Shown: positions 1 to 10,262, counted from the first letter of the stretch. The stretch is 64,000 nucleotides of DNA from Rhizobium sp. Q54 (GCA_945861265.1 CAMAUC010000012.1:1-64000), one strand, 5' to 3'. The notes: generated by a model from the sequence alone, not told the origin. A program made the numbers and translations.

Positions 1-104
1 CATCCGGCATGGAATGCGGCATGGCCTTCGAAGGCTATCAGGACATGCGTGCCGGCGATGTCATCGAATGTTACCGGGTGGAGACGATTCAACGCAGCCT
101 GTGA
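1..104 (+). CDS. infB: Translation initiation factor IF-2, C-terminal end (partial)
   Basis: Only the last 33 codons are in the window, in the frame starting at base 3 and ending with TGA at 102-104. The tail reads [20 protein letters not shown] and ends in ETIQRSL, the usual end of bacterial IF-2 domain IV, which binds formyl-Met-tRNA during 70S initiation. The gene order infB-rbfA-truB-rpsO-pnp that follows is conserved and supports the identification. The start and the GTPase domain lie upstream of the window. Confidence 0.9.
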   Translation, partial: SGMECGMAFEGYQDMRAGDVIECYRVETIQRSL

Positions 105-144
105 GTCCAAATCTCGCGGCTTCGGCGAACGCTCGACCATTACC

Positions 145-283
145 CCTCATCCTTCGAGACGGGCGCTAACGCGCCCTCCTCAGGATGAGGCGCACAGAGA
201 GAGCCTCATGGTGAGGAGCATCGCCATAAGCGCGTTTACGCGCGTCTTCGACGCGCTATGGCGATGCGTCTCGAACCATGGGG
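145..283. repeat. Dispersed palindromic repeat between infB and rbfA
   Basis: Two adjacent imperfect palindromes. The first (145-190) has arms CCTCATCCT and AGGATGAGG with an inner GGGCGC/GCGCCC stem. The second (about 204-283) has outer arms CATGGT/ACCATG and inner arms CATCGCCATA/TATGGCGATG. From memory this resembles an intergenic mosaic element common in Bradyrhizobium-type genomes; copy number cannot be tested here. An ATG inside its right arm (278) gives a false early start for rbfA. Confidence 0.75.
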
Positions 284-298
284 CGGGAAAAGAACCAA

Positions 299-733
299 AT
301 GTCACGAAGCAAGAAGCCCAGGCGCGAAGGCGCGTCGCCCCTCGGCCAGTCGCAGCGTCAGTTGCGCGTCGGCGAACTGGTGCGCCATGCCGTCGCCTCG
401 TTGCTGGCGCGCGGCGAAGTGCATGACCCGGTGATCGAGGGTCATCTCATCACCGTGCCGGAAGTGCGCATGTCGCCCGATCTGCGGCTCGCCACCGTTT
501 ATGTCATGCCTCTGGCCGGCCGCGACGCCGAGGAAGTCGTCGCCGCGCTCGAGCGCAACAAGAAATACATGCGCGGCGAAGTCGCGCACGCGGTCAATCT
601 GAAATTCGCTCCCGACCTGCGCTTCCACATCGACAACCGGTTCGAGGAGGCCGAGCGCATCGACAAGCTTTTGCGCTCGCCGGAAGTGCGCCGCGACCTG
701 GAAAAAGACGACGCGGAAAAGGACGGCGAGTGA
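299..733 (+). CDS. rbfA: Ribosome-binding factor A
   Basis: 144-residue RbfA, a KH-like protein that binds the 30S subunit late in 16S rRNA maturation and cold adaptation. Family features include [21 protein letters not shown] near the N-terminus, the [17 protein letters not shown] strand region, and [25 protein letters not shown] at the end. ATG 299 ([10 protein letters not shown]) was chosen over ATG 278 because the latter lies in a dispersed repeat. Its stop overlaps the truB start (GTGA), so the two are probably translationally coupled. Confidence 0.92.
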   Translation: MSRSKKPRREGASPLGQSQRQLRVGELVRHAVASLLARGEVHDPVIEGHLITVPEVRMSPDLRLATVYVMPLAGRDAEEVVAALERNKKYMRGEVAHAVNLKFAPDLRFHIDNRFEEAERIDKLLRSPEVRRDLEKDDAEKDGE

Positions 734-1785
734 GCGACACCACCAACGATATTCTGGCCGATGACTTGGCGCCCGCCGAGGCACCGCAGGCCGCCCAGGC
801 CGACGGTCAGGGCAAACCCCGGAAGCAGCAGTTCCGCCGCGACAAGCGTGACGTGCATGGCTGGGTCGTGCTCGACAAGCCGCTCGGCATGACCTCGACC
901 CACGCCGTCAGCGTCATCAAGCGGCTGTTTTCGGCCAAGCGGGCAGGGCACGCTGGCACGCTCGATCCGCTCGCCACCGGCTGCCTGCCGATCGCGCTGG
1001 GCGAGGCGACCAAAACGGTCCCCTTCGTCCAGGATAGCCGCAAACTGTACCGATTTACCGTCAAGTGGGGCGAACAGCGCGATACGGACGATTCTGAGGG
1101 AAAAATCACCCAATCGAGCGATAAACGCCCGACTCCGGATGAAATCCGCGCGGTTTTGCCGAATTACGTCGGCACCATCGAGCAGATCCCGCCACAGTTT
1201 TCCGCCATCAAGATCGAGGGCGAACGCGCCTATGACCTCGCCCGCGACGGCCAGACCGTCGAATTGAAGGCGAGAACCGTCGATATCGGCCGTCTGGAGC
1301 TGGTTGAAGTGCCCGACGCCGACCATGCCGTGCTGGAAGCCGAATGCGGCAAGGGAACCTATGTCCGGTCGCTGGCTCGCGATATTGGCCTGGCGCTCGG
1401 CTGTTTCGGCCATGTCAGCGCGCTGCGCCGGGTCTCGGTCGGCTCGTTTACCGGCGAAACCATGATTCTACTGGAAGATTTGGAGGCCCTGTGCCATAGA
1501 GCCGCTGCCGGTGAGGGAAGCCTCGCCGACGCGCTCATGCCCGTCGAAACCGCGCTGGACGACATCCCGGCGCTGGCTGTTGACGGGTCTGATGCGGCAA
1601 GGCTCCGCCGGGGCCAGGCCGTTTTGTTGCGCGGACGGGACGCTCCCAATTTTCGCGGTCCGGTCTATGTCACGGTATCAGGCCGGCTCTTGGCCCTTGC
1701 CGACATGGACCACGGCGAAATCGTCCCCAAGCGTGTTTTTAACCTGGCCGGGCTGTTGGGCAGCGCCGGACGCAAGAGAGGATAA
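730..1785 (+). CDS. truB: tRNA pseudouridine(55) synthase TruB
   Basis: 351 residues. Makes pseudouridine 55 in the T-loop of tRNAs. The catalytic motif is [21 protein letters not shown], with Asp in GTLDPLA (about residues 76-82); the KLYRF and [12 protein letters not shown] motifs of TruB follow. Starts with GTG overlapping the rbfA stop. A charged N-terminal extension of about 40 residues precedes the conserved [14 protein letters not shown]. rpsO follows three bases after the stop, so rbfA-truB-rpsO is probably one transcript. Confidence 0.95.
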   Translation: MSDTTNDILADDLAPAEAPQAAQADGQGKPRKQQFRRDKRDVHGWVVLDKPLGMTSTHAVSVIKRLFSAKRAGHAGTLDPLATGCLPIALGEATKTVPFVQDSRKLYRFTVKWGEQRDTDDSEGKITQSSDKRPTPDEIRAVLPNYVGTIEQIPPQFSAIKIEGERAYDLARDGQTVELKARTVDIGRLELVEVPDADHAVLEAECGKGTYVRSLARDIGLALGCFGHVSALRRVSVGSFTGETMILLEDLEALCHRAAAGEGSLADALMPVETALDDIPALAVDGSDAARLRRGQAVLLRGRDAPNFRGPVYVTVSGRLLALADMDHGEIVPKRVFNLAGLLGSAGRKRG

Positions 1786-1788
1786 CCG

Positions 1789-2058
1789 ATGTCGCTAACG
1801 ACCGAACGCAAGGCCGAAGTGATCAAGGCCAATGCGACCAAGAGCGGCGATACTGGATCGCCGGAAGTGCAAGTTGCGATCCTGTCGGAACGCATCAATA
1901 CGCTGACCGACCATTTCAAGCAGCACACCAAGGACAACCATTCGCGGCGCGGTCTGCTGAAGATGGTGTCGACGCGGCGCTCGCTGCTCGACTATCTCAA
2001 GAAGACCGATGAGGCGCGTTACAAGGCGCTGATCGAGAAGCTCGGCATCCGCCGTTAA
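1789..2058 (+). CDS. rpsO: 30S ribosomal protein S15
   Basis: 89 residues, the normal length of S15, a primary 16S rRNA binder of the 30S platform. Family features [32 protein letters not shown] and [10 protein letters not shown] are present. A terminator-like hairpin with six T follows within ten bases, separating it from pnp. Confidence 0.97.
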   Translation: MSLTTERKAEVIKANATKSGDTGSPEVQVAILSERINTLTDHFKQHTKDNHSRRGLLKMVSTRRSLLDYLKKTDEARYKALIEKLGIRR

Positions 2059-2065
2059 ATTGTAC

Positions 2066-2099
2066 CGCGCGCGGGGCTTTCAAGCCTCGCGCGTTTTTT
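2066..2099 (+). terminator. Rho-independent terminator after rpsO
   Basis: An imperfect GC-rich stem (5' arm within 2066-2079, 3' arm AAGCCTCGCGCG at 2082-2093) around a short TTTC-type loop, followed by TTTTTT. It begins just after the rpsO stop. Confidence 0.75.
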
Positions 2100-2110
2100 G
2101 CATGCGAAGC

Positions 2111-2162
2111 GGACGTAACAAACGTCCGTCATTTAGGTCCGGCGGCGATGGCGCCACCGGAC
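2111..2162 (+). promoter_or_regulatory. Two hairpins in the rpsO-pnp intergenic leader
   Basis: GGACGT-aacaa-ACGTCC (2111-2127) is followed by a long hairpin with outer arms GTCCGG/CCGGAC (2137-2162) and an inner GGCG-ATGG-CGCC stem. Neither has a T-run, so neither looks like a terminator. In E. coli the pnp leader holds an RNase III hairpin through which PNPase represses itself; a like role here is inferred only from position. Confidence 0.45.
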
Positions 2163-2337
2163 AATCAGGGACCGGACGATTGGCGTTCGGTCGAATAACG
2201 GCAATGTTCTTTAAAGTCATGGCAGGATCGCCAGACGCTGTTCGCACCCCGCTTTCCACGTGGGCGTGCGATACAGTCTCTCGCCGTCTTGCTCATGGCT
2301 TTAAGGCGCTGGCCTAGAACCATGAGAGAAAACCGCA

Positions 2338-4485
2338 ATGTTTAAAGTTCATCGAGTCGAACTCGATTGGGGTGGGCGTCCGCTCATCCTCGAAACCGGC
2401 CGCGTCGCGCGTCAGGCAGACGGCGCCGTGTTCGCCAGCTACGGCGACACCACCGTCCTCGCCACTGTCGTCGCCGCCAAGAAGCCGCGCGAAGGCGTCG
2501 ACTTCCTGCCGTTGACCGTCGACTACCAGGAAAAGTATTATGCCGCCGGCCGCATTCCGGGCGGCTACTTCAAGCGCGAAGGCCGTCCGACCGAAAAGGA
2601 AACTTTGGTTTCCCGCCTGATCGATCGCCCGGTGCGTCCGCTGTTCGCCGATGGCTGGCGCTGCGAAACGCAGATCGTCGTCACCACGCTGTCGCACGAT
2701 CTTGAGAACGATCCGGACATCCTCGCGCTCGTCGCGGCTTCCGCCGCTCTCACGCTTTCGGGCGCACCGTTCATGGGTCCGATCGGCGCCGCGCGCGTCG
2801 GCTTCGCCAATGGCGAATACATCCTCAACCCGACGCTCGACGAGATGACCGACAGCCAACTTGATCTCGTCGTCGCCGGCACCACCGACGCCGTACTGAT
2901 GGTCGAGTCGGAAGCCAAGGAACTCAACGAAGACGTCATGCTCGGCGCCGTGATGTTCGGTCACCGCCACTTCCAGCCGGTGATCGAAGCCATCATCCAG
3001 CTGGCCGAGAAGGCCGCCAAGGAGCCGCGCGACCATGTCGTCGCCGATGACTCCGCGCTGGAAAAGGAAATGCTCGGCATCGCCGAGAAGGAACTGCGCG
3101 CGGCCTATTCGATGCCCGCCAAGCAGGAGCGTCAGAACGCCGTCGCCGCCGTCAAGGCCAAGGTGATGGAGCACTACGCGCCGGGCGGCGTCGAAAACCC
3201 GCAAATCCCGAAGCTGCGCGTCGCCGCCGTGTTCAAGGAACTCGAAGGCAAGATCGTCCGCTGGAACGTGCTCGACACCAAGAAGCGCATCGACGGCCGT
3301 GATCTCACCACCGTGCGCCAGATCGAAGTGCAGACCGGCGTTCTGCCACGCGCGCACGGCTCGGCTTTGTTCACCCGCGGCGAAACCCAGGCGCTGGTCG
3401 TCACCACGCTCGGCACCGGCGAGGACGAACAGTGGATCGACGCTTTACAGGGCACCTACAAGGAATCGTTCCTGCTGCACTACAACTTCCCTCCGTACTC
3501 CGTCGGCGAGACCGGCCGCATGGGCGGCACCAAGCGTCGTGAAATCGGCCACGGCAAACTGGCCTGGCGCGCGATTCATCCGGTGCTGCCGAAGAAGGAA
3601 GACTTCCCGTACACGATCCGCGTCGTCTCGGAGATCACCGAGTCGAACGGCTCCTCGTCGATGGCCTCCGTCTGCGGCGCTTCTCTGGCGCTGATGGATG
3701 CGGGCGTACCGATGAAGCGCGCCACGGCGGGCATTGCCATGGGCCTCATCCTCGAGGGCGAGCGCTTCGCGGTTCTCTCCGACATTCTCGGCGACGAGGA
3801 TCATCTCGGCGACATGGACTTCAAGGTCGCCGGCACCGAGGAAGGCATCACCTCCCTGCAGATGGACATCAAGATAGCCGGCATCACCGAAGAGATCATG
3901 AAGGTGGCGCTCGGCCAGGCCAAGGAAGGCCGCATTCACATCCTCGGCGAAATGGCCAAGGCGTTGAACACGGCCCGTTCCGAGCTTGGCGAACACGCGC
4001 CGCGCATCGAGATGTTCAAGATCCCGACCGACAAGATCCGTGAAGTGATCGGCACCGGCGGCAAGGTGATCCGCGAGATCGTCGAAAAGACCGGCGCCAA
4101 GATCAACATCGAGGACGACGGTTCGGTGAAGGTCGCCTCGTCGGATGCCGAGTCGATCAAGGCCGCGATCAAGTGGATCAAGTCGATCACCAACGATCCG
4201 GAAGTCGGCGTCATCTATGACGGCACCGTGGTGAAGACCATGGACTTCGGCGCCTTCGTCAACTTCTTCGGCGCCAAGGACGGCCTCGTGCACATCAGCC
4301 AGCTTTCCGCAGGCCGCGTGAACAAGGTCACCGACGTCGTCAAGGAAGGCGACAAGGTCAAGGTCAAGCTGCTCGGCATGGACGATCGCGGCAAAGTGCG
4401 CCTGTCCATGAAGGCAGTCGACCAGACCACCGGCGAAGATCTCGAAGCCAAGCAGGGCGGCGATCAGGCCCCGGCGGCGGAGTAA
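2338..4485 (+). CDS. pnp: Polyribonucleotide nucleotidyltransferase (PNPase)
   Basis: 715 residues, full length. Phosphorolytic 3'-5' exoribonuclease of the degradosome. Two RNase PH domains (about 10-230 and 310-545) are followed by a KH domain near residue 558 ([17 protein letters not shown]) and an S1 domain near residue 623 ([13 protein letters not shown]). [14 protein letters not shown] marks the S1 core. The ATG has a weak AGAGAAAA purine tract upstream. A strong terminator follows. Confidence 0.98.
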   Translation: MFKVHRVELDWGGRPLILETGRVARQADGAVFASYGDTTVLATVVAAKKPREGVDFLPLTVDYQEKYYAAGRIPGGYFKREGRPTEKETLVSRLIDRPVRPLFADGWRCETQIVVTTLSHDLENDPDILALVAASAALTLSGAPFMGPIGAARVGFANGEYILNPTLDEMTDSQLDLVVAGTTDAVLMVESEAKELNEDVMLGAVMFGHRHFQPVIEAIIQLAEKAAKEPRDHVVADDSALEKEMLGIAEKELRAAYSMPAKQERQNAVAAVKAKVMEHYAPGGVENPQIPKLRVAAVFKELEGKIVRWNVLDTKKRIDGRDLTTVRQIEVQTGVLPRAHGSALFTRGETQALVVTTLGTGEDEQWIDALQGTYKESFLLHYNFPPYSVGETGRMGGTKRREIGHGKLAWRAIHPVLPKKEDFPYTIRVVSEITESNGSSSMASVCGASLALMDAGVPMKRATAGIAMGLILEGERFAVLSDILGDEDHLGDMDFKVAGTEEGITSLQMDIKIAGITEEIMKVALGQAKEGRIHILGEMAKALNTARSELGEHAPRIEMFKIPTDKIREVIGTGGKVIREIVEKTGAKINIEDDGSVKVASSDAESIKAAIKWIKSITNDPEVGVIYDGTVVKTMDFGAFVNFFGAKDGLVHISQLSAGRVNKVTDVVKEGDKVKVKLLGMDDRGKVRLSMKAVDQTTGEDLEAKQGGDQAPAAE

Positions 4486-4505
4486 TTTTCCCGCAGCATG
4501 AATTG

Positions 4506-4535
4506 AAAAGGGCGGCCTTCGGGCCGCCCTTTTTT
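4506..4535 (+). terminator. Rho-independent terminator after pnp
   Basis: AAGGGCGGCC-TTCG-GGCCGCCCTT stem with a UUCG tetraloop and a T-run, 20 bases after the pnp stop. It also lies just downstream of the convergent membrane-protein gene and could serve both. Confidence 0.93.
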
Positions 4536-4551
4536 ATTTGCCTTCAAATCG

Positions 4552-5289
4552 TCAGCGATTATTCGTTTCGAGCCCTGCCATGAAACTAACGGTCTGCCCG
4601 ACAGACCAAGCCTTGCCTGCTCGCTGAAAACGCCCTTCGAAATATACTTGAGTGCCGCTATCAACAAGTTGGAAATCTATCGCCACCTCTGCCACGCGCG
4701 AGAGCACTTCATCTACGTTAATGCTATCGGCGTCCTTAAACGCGCCAAGGGAACCCAAAGAATCAAATAAAGCCTCATATTTGCGCCGCCTATCCCAGCC
4801 AAGAACTTCAACCATTCGTCTAGAAGTACTAAGCCAGCTTTTTTTGCTGACTATTTCGATACCGTAAGCGATTGACTCTATTTTTTGCCTGTTCGTTTCT
4901 GGCCCATCGGACACTTCGTAGCCTTCTAGGACCTCCCAGACGGCACCGAGCGCCTCTGCAAAATTATCGACGTCACTCTTGAGAACAGATTCAACCTCTT
5001 CGCGATCCGCCTGCGCGCGGCGTTCGTCGGCAGCGACCTGCATTTGAATTGCAGTCCATGCTATCCAGCCCGCGAATAAGGTGCCGGCTGCGCCAATAAG
5101 GCCGCCAGCAAGATTCTCATGATTGGCAATTGCGCAGCCGAGCCACTTTGGAAACTTAAGTTCACATCGCCCGCCCCCCTGCGGAACAAGCATCGCAAGT
5201 TCAGCGCTAGCCAATACCGCGAATACAAAAGCCAAAAGGAAGATGAATAGCAAAAGCCCGGTGAGTACTGTTCGCGCGTAAGGCGTCAT
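4552..5289 (-). CDS. Two-pass membrane protein of unknown function
   Basis: 245 residues, not recognised. A hydrophobic segment at residues 8-30 (LTGLLLFIFLLAFVFAVLA) and another at about 62-82 (GGLIGAAGTLFAGWIAWTA) are separated by a short loop with two cysteines. A polar, mostly helical C-terminal domain of about 160 residues (QMQVAADERRAQADREEVES and onward) is probably cytoplasmic. Base composition is clearly less GC-rich than the neighbours and the gene stands alone, convergent with pnp, which suggests acquired accessory DNA. Confidence 0.7.
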   Translation of the reverse strand: MTPYARTVLTGLLLFIFLLAFVFAVLASAELAMLVPQGGGRCELKFPKWLGCAIANHENLAGGLIGAAGTLFAGWIAWTAIQMQVAADERRAQADREEVESVLKSDVDNFAEALGAVWEVLEGYEVSDGPETNRQKIESIAYGIEIVSKKSWLSTSRRMVEVLGWDRRRKYEALFDSLGSLGAFKDADSINVDEVLSRVAEVAIDFQLVDSGTQVYFEGRFQRAGKAWSVGQTVSFMAGLETNNR

Positions 5290-5366
5290 CGTTTTAGAAT
5301 GGCCATCCGCTGGTACGGTGTCTAGACACTAGCGGGTTTTCGGCACTTTTCCCCAATCGGCCTTTC

Positions 5367-5382
5367 TGTGACCCCGGTCACA
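5367..5382 (+). promoter_or_regulatory. CRP/FNR-family box upstream of the 72-residue peptide gene
   Basis: Perfect TGTGA-CCCCGG-TCACA. A TA-rich hexamer (TAATTT, 5404-5409) begins exactly 37 bases after the box start, which puts the box centre near -41.5, as in class II CRP/FNR promoters. The same box with the same spacing recurs at 5829. The regulator is unproven; a Crp/Fnr gene sits at 6135-6818. Confidence 0.7.
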
Positions 5383-5457
5383 GCAGCACCCCGCCCGGTG
5401 ACTTAATTTCCAATCATCGGAAACGGGCTGTCAAAGCCGCCAACAGGAGGGCCGACA

Positions 5458-5676
5458 ATGCGGAAGACCATCATTCTCGCGATTTTCACCCTGCTTCTGG
5501 CGGTTGCCACGCTCGTGACCAACGTCATCAGCGCCTATACCGGCGGCGCCAACAGCGCAGCCTCGGCGACGCCGGCGCAACTCCAGGCACCACAGCCGGT
5601 CCGGGCGCCTTTGCGGACGCCCGCCCGCGTTCCGACAATGCAGGCGTCACTCATTTTGGATTTCAGATCGCTCTAA
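5458..5676 (+). CDS. Small exported or membrane-anchored peptide (72 aa)
   Basis: Hypothetical. A hydrophobic N-terminus (MRKTIILAIFTLLLAVATLV) forms a signal peptide or anchor, followed by an Ala/Pro-rich tail without known motifs. A very good ribosome site (ACAGGAGGG) seven bases before the ATG and a CRP-type box with a matching -10 upstream make it credible despite its size. The stop is five bases before the first of two CCCCCA-loop hairpins, so the RNA structure is probably its 3' untranslated region. Confidence 0.6.
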   Translation: MRKTIILAIFTLLLAVATLVTNVISAYTGGANSAASATPAQLQAPQPVRAPLRTPARVPTMQASLILDFRSL

Positions 5677-5680
5677 CCCC

Positions 5681-5798
5681 GTCAGGGCTTCCTCCCCCAG
5701 GGGGGCCCTGACTCCGAGGGGCCTCTCCCCCAGGAGGCCCCTCGTCTTGAACCCCCACCCCGACTTCACAGCGGCCCGCTCGCGGGCCGCTTTTTTTT
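5681..5798 (+). ncRNA. Candidate small RNA or 3'UTR: twin hairpins with identical CCCCCA loops plus terminator
   Basis: Hairpin 1 (5681-5712) pairs GTCAGGGC with GCCCTGAC and closes on loop CCCCCA (5694-5699). Hairpin 2 (5715-5744) pairs CGAGGGGCCTC with GAGGCCCCTCG and closes on the same CCCCCA loop (5727-5732). A rho-independent terminator ends at 5798. Paired stem-loops with C-rich, anti-Shine-Dalgarno loops after a small gene are the architecture of known alphaproteobacterial CCUCCUCCC-type (Cuckoo/CcsR) sRNAs. The loop here differs in sequence, so homology is not claimed. Confidence 0.55.
5771..5798 (+). terminator. Rho-independent terminator ending the small-peptide/twin-hairpin transcript
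   Basis: Perfect 8-bp stem GCGGCCCG-CTCG-CGGGCCGC followed by eight T. It isolates this unit from the next CRP-type box at 5829. Confidence 0.92.
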
Positions 5799-5828
5799 GC
5801 CGGGCCGACCAACCCGAATGCGCGCTTT

Positions 5829-5844
5829 TGTGATCCGGGTCACA
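5829..5844 (+). promoter_or_regulatory. Second CRP/FNR-family box, upstream of the 47-residue peptide gene
   Basis: Perfect TGTGA-TCCGGG-TCACA. A TAAATG hexamer begins at 5866, again exactly 37 bases after the box start, matching the geometry of the box at 5367. This supports a shared regulator acting at class II promoters. Confidence 0.7.
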
Positions 5845-5930
5845 GCGTCCGCCCGTCGCTGTTCGTAAATGATTAACCATGGCAACCGGCCGCGAGGCCG
5901 GCCCGGCGCGGCAAACAAGGGAGCGGCATC

Positions 5931-6074
5931 ATGCGAAGCATCATCTTGATCGGCCTCACCTTCTTTGTGCTGGCCAGCGCCGTCTGGGCCATCGATCTGG
6001 TCTCCTATCATCCACAACCGCTTAACGGCATCGATCCGCTCGGACCGCTCTCCATTAAGACCGCATTAAATTAG
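5931..6074 (+). CDS. Very small membrane or exported peptide (47 aa)
   Basis: Starts MRSIILIGLTFFVLASAVWA and ends IKTALN before TAG. Residues 3-20 form a hydrophobic segment with an A-x-A-like end, so it is a single-pass or exported peptide. GGGAG lies nine bases before the ATG. Its own CRP-type box and -10 lie upstream and the Crp/Fnr gene downstream. Function unknown; the N-terminal style matches the 72-residue peptide upstream. Confidence 0.5.
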   Translation: MRSIILIGLTFFVLASAVWAIDLVSYHPQPLNGIDPLGPLSIKTALN

Positions 6075-6134
6075 AAGCAGACGCCATTGCCGCGACTCCG
6101 TGAACCGCCCCATCTTTCTGCTAGAAAAGCAGGC

Positions 6135-6818
6135 ATGGCATCCGCACGCCCCGCCGGCACCAATCTATTGTCCGATCTGCCCGGCCGGCTGGCCGCGCCG
6201 CTTCTGGCCGGCGCGACCGCGCGCAATCTTGCCGCCGACGAAGTGCTGTTCATGGCGGGCGATCCAGGCGACGGGCTCTATCGCGTCGACGAAGGACTGC
6301 TGAAAGTCAGCATCGCGTCGGCCAGCGGCGCCGAACGCATCCTCGCCATTCTCGGGCCTGGTTCGATCGTCGGCGATCTCGCCATTATCGACGGCCTGCC
6401 GCGCTCGGCGACGGTGACGGCGCTACGCGATTGCAAGCTGCGCTTCCTCAGCCGCGCCGCGTTTGAAAAATTCGCCGCCGCCGAACCGGCGATCTATAAA
6501 TATCTCTTGAACGTCATGGCGGCGCGCTTGCGCGATACCGACGCGATCGTCGCGGCGGGAAGCTTTCTGCCGCTGAAGGGCCGCGTCGCGCGCGCGCTGC
6601 TTGATCTGGCGCACGCCTTCGGCAATGACGTCGGCTCAGGCCGCATCGTCATCCGGCAGAAACTCAGCCAGACCGATCTCGCCAGCATGGCCGGCATCGC
6701 CCGCGAAAACGTCAGCCGCATCATGAACGAATGGATCCGCGCCAAAGTGGTGACGCGGCTGTCCGGCTATTACTGTCTGGAAGATCAGAAAAAGCTGCAG
6801 CGCGAGATTGATGTGTAA
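6135..6818 (+). CDS. Crp/Fnr-family transcriptional regulator
   Basis: About 227 residues. Cyclic-nucleotide-binding-like beta barrel (LAADEVLFMAGDPGDGLYRV, then GPGSIVGDLAIIDGLPRSAT) followed by a helix-turn-helix whose recognition helix reads ARENVSRIM, with the E-x-x-S-R pattern of FNR/FixK-type DNA readers. No N-terminal cysteine cluster is present, so it is not a classic [4Fe-4S] FNR. ATG 6135 was chosen over 6087 from the family's usual length. It lies just downstream of two small genes with TGTGA-N6-TCACA boxes and may control them; that link is inferred. Confidence 0.85.
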   Translation: MASARPAGTNLLSDLPGRLAAPLLAGATARNLAADEVLFMAGDPGDGLYRVDEGLLKVSIASASGAERILAILGPGSIVGDLAIIDGLPRSATVTALRDCKLRFLSRAAFEKFAAAEPAIYKYLLNVMAARLRDTDAIVAAGSFLPLKGRVARALLDLAHAFGNDVGSGRIVIRQKLSQTDLASMAGIARENVSRIMNEWIRAKVVTRLSGYYCLEDQKKLQREIDV

Positions 6819-6829
6819 TGCTGTCTAAT

Positions 6830-6954
6830 CCCTCCCCCGAAGGGGGAGGGTGGTCGGCGTAGCCAACCGGGTGGGGGGTGTCCCTCAGTCGTCCACCGCC
6901 CCACCCGGCCGCTCGCAAGCGGCTCGCGTCCACCCTCCCTGTAGCCGGGGAGGG
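6830..6954. repeat. Dispersed GC-rich palindromic repeat (CCCTCCCCC type)
   Basis: Opens with a perfect 9-bp hairpin CCCTCCCCC-gaa-GGGGGAGGG (6830-6850). CCGGGTGGGG and CCCCACCCGG form larger arms, and a GCCGCTCGCAAGCGGC hairpin lies near 6910. The tail repeats the CCCTCCC motif. A shortened relative (CTCCCCCTCCAGGGGAGGG) lies near 39890. It fills the gap between convergent genes and could also end transcription. Confidence 0.65.
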
Positions 6955-6968
6955 ATAAGTAAGAGAAC

Positions 6969-7874
6969 TCATCTTCCCAGCGCGTCCTTCACCACTGCGC
7001 CCAATGCCGCGAAGTCCTTGCCGCGCGGCGAGGTGCGCCGCCACGCCAGTCCGATGGAACGGCTGGGTTCGGGCTCGGAGAAGCGCAACAGCTTGACGCG
7101 GGCATCGCGCAACTCGGTATCGATGGCGACTTCCGGCACCAACGTGACGCCGTAGCCGTTCGCCACCATCTGCATCACCGTCGCCAGCGACGTCGCGCCA
7201 AGCCCCGCCGGTGGGCCAAGTCGGGCCGGTTGATCGCGCCCTTTTGTTGCACAAAATGCCAGCGCCTGGTCGCGCAGGCAGTGGCCTTCCTCCAGCAGAA
7301 TAAGCCGCCGCTGATTGACATCGCCGATATCGACTCTGGAGAGAAGCGGTAGCGGGTCGCCGGCCGGCACCGCCAACAGGAAAGCATCGGTGAACAAGTA
7401 CAACGTCTTGAGATCCGCGTCCTCAGCCGGCAACGCCAGGATGACGCAGTCGAGGTCGCCGCCGGTGAGCTCGCCAAGCAATTGCCTAGTCAAGGTCTCG
7501 CGGACTTCGAGCCGCAACGATGGGTACCGCGTTTGCAGCAATGGCAGCACGCGCGGCAAGATGAACGGCGCCAGCGTCGGGATGATGCCGAGTGTGAGCG
7601 GACCGCTCAGCACGTCGCGGTGCCGGGCGAAATCCACCAGATCGCGGGTGGAGGCCAAAATATGCTCGGCGCGGCGCGCCACATCGAGACCGATGTCGTT
7701 GAGCGCGATATCCCCGGGCCGCCGCTCGACCAGTTCGGCGCCGATCTCGCGTTCCAACTCGCGGATCTGCATCGACAATGCCGGCTGGCTGACAGCGCAG
7801 TCCTGCGCCGCCCGGCCAAAATGGCGATGGCGAGCCAGGGAGGTCAAATAGCGTAACTGGCGCAAAGTGATCAT
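6969..7874 (-). CDS. oxyR: Hydrogen peroxide-sensing LysR-family regulator OxyR
   Basis: 301 residues from the ATG at 7874 (MITLRQLRYLTSL). N-terminal LysR helix-turn-helix (AAQDCAVSQPALSMQIRELE) and a periplasmic-binding-like sensor domain. The redox pair is present in LLEEGHCLRDQALAFC, and the two cysteines fall at residues 199 and 208, exactly as in E. coli OxyR, so peroxide sensing by disulfide formation is expected. Divergent from katG with a palindrome between them. A longer start at 7922 would read through that palindrome. Confidence 0.95.
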   Translation of the reverse strand: MITLRQLRYLTSLARHRHFGRAAQDCAVSQPALSMQIRELEREIGAELVERRPGDIALNDIGLDVARRAEHILASTRDLVDFARHRDVLSGPLTLGIIPTLAPFILPRVLPLLQTRYPSLRLEVRETLTRQLLGELTGGDLDCVILALPAEDADLKTLYLFTDAFLLAVPAGDPLPLLSRVDIGDVNQRRLILLEEGHCLRDQALAFCATKGRDQPARLGPPAGLGATSLATVMQMVANGYGVTLVPEVAIDTELRDARVKLLRFSEPEPSRSIGLAWRRTSPRGKDFAALGAVVKDALGR

Positions 7875-7889
7875 GATTTCGATCTCAGG

Positions 7890-7908
7890 CGATAAGGTAA
7901 TCTTATCG
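7890..7908. promoter_or_regulatory. Probable OxyR operator in the oxyR-katG intergenic region
   Basis: Perfect interrupted palindrome CGATAAG-GTAAT-CTTATCG, 16 bases before the oxyR ATG and about 107 bases before katG. It fits the LysR/OxyR pattern of ATAG-like half-sites, though assignment rests on position and symmetry. AATCAGATTAGACC downstream (7921-7934) may hold the katG promoter. Confidence 0.65.
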
Positions 7909-7987
7909 GATACCGTAAGCAATCAGATTAGACCTTATTGGAGCTACCCCATATAAGCGTCGCAAGCGCGCGCTATCCCTTTTGTGA

Positions 7988-10207
<2,220 letters not shown>

Positions 10208-10230
10208 ACCGGCGCCATCATCGACAAAAG

Positions 10231-10262
10231 AAAACGGCCGGAAAATTTCCCGGCCGTTTTTT
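10231..10262. terminator. Bidirectional terminator between katG and fabI
   Basis: AAAACGGCCGG and CCGGCCGTTTT arms form a stem with A- and T-runs on both sides, between the convergent katG and fabI stops. It should work on both strands. Confidence 0.9.

Noticed and set aside
49-426. 125-residue frame across the infB end, the repeat and rbfA
   Set aside because: It overlaps infB and rbfA in another frame and is largely the dispersed repeat.
2060-2317. 85-residue frame between rpsO and pnp
   Set aside because: It starts inside the rpsO terminator and crosses the leader hairpins; no ribosome site or recognisable protein.
5766-6017. Minus-strand 83-residue frame in the small-peptide region
   Set aside because: It reads the complement of a CRP-type box and the 47-residue peptide, which have better signals.
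6830-6954. Possible sRNA with C-rich hairpin like that at 5681
   Set aside because: The pattern matches a dispersed repeat with a relative near 39890, so it is more simply an intergenic repeat.
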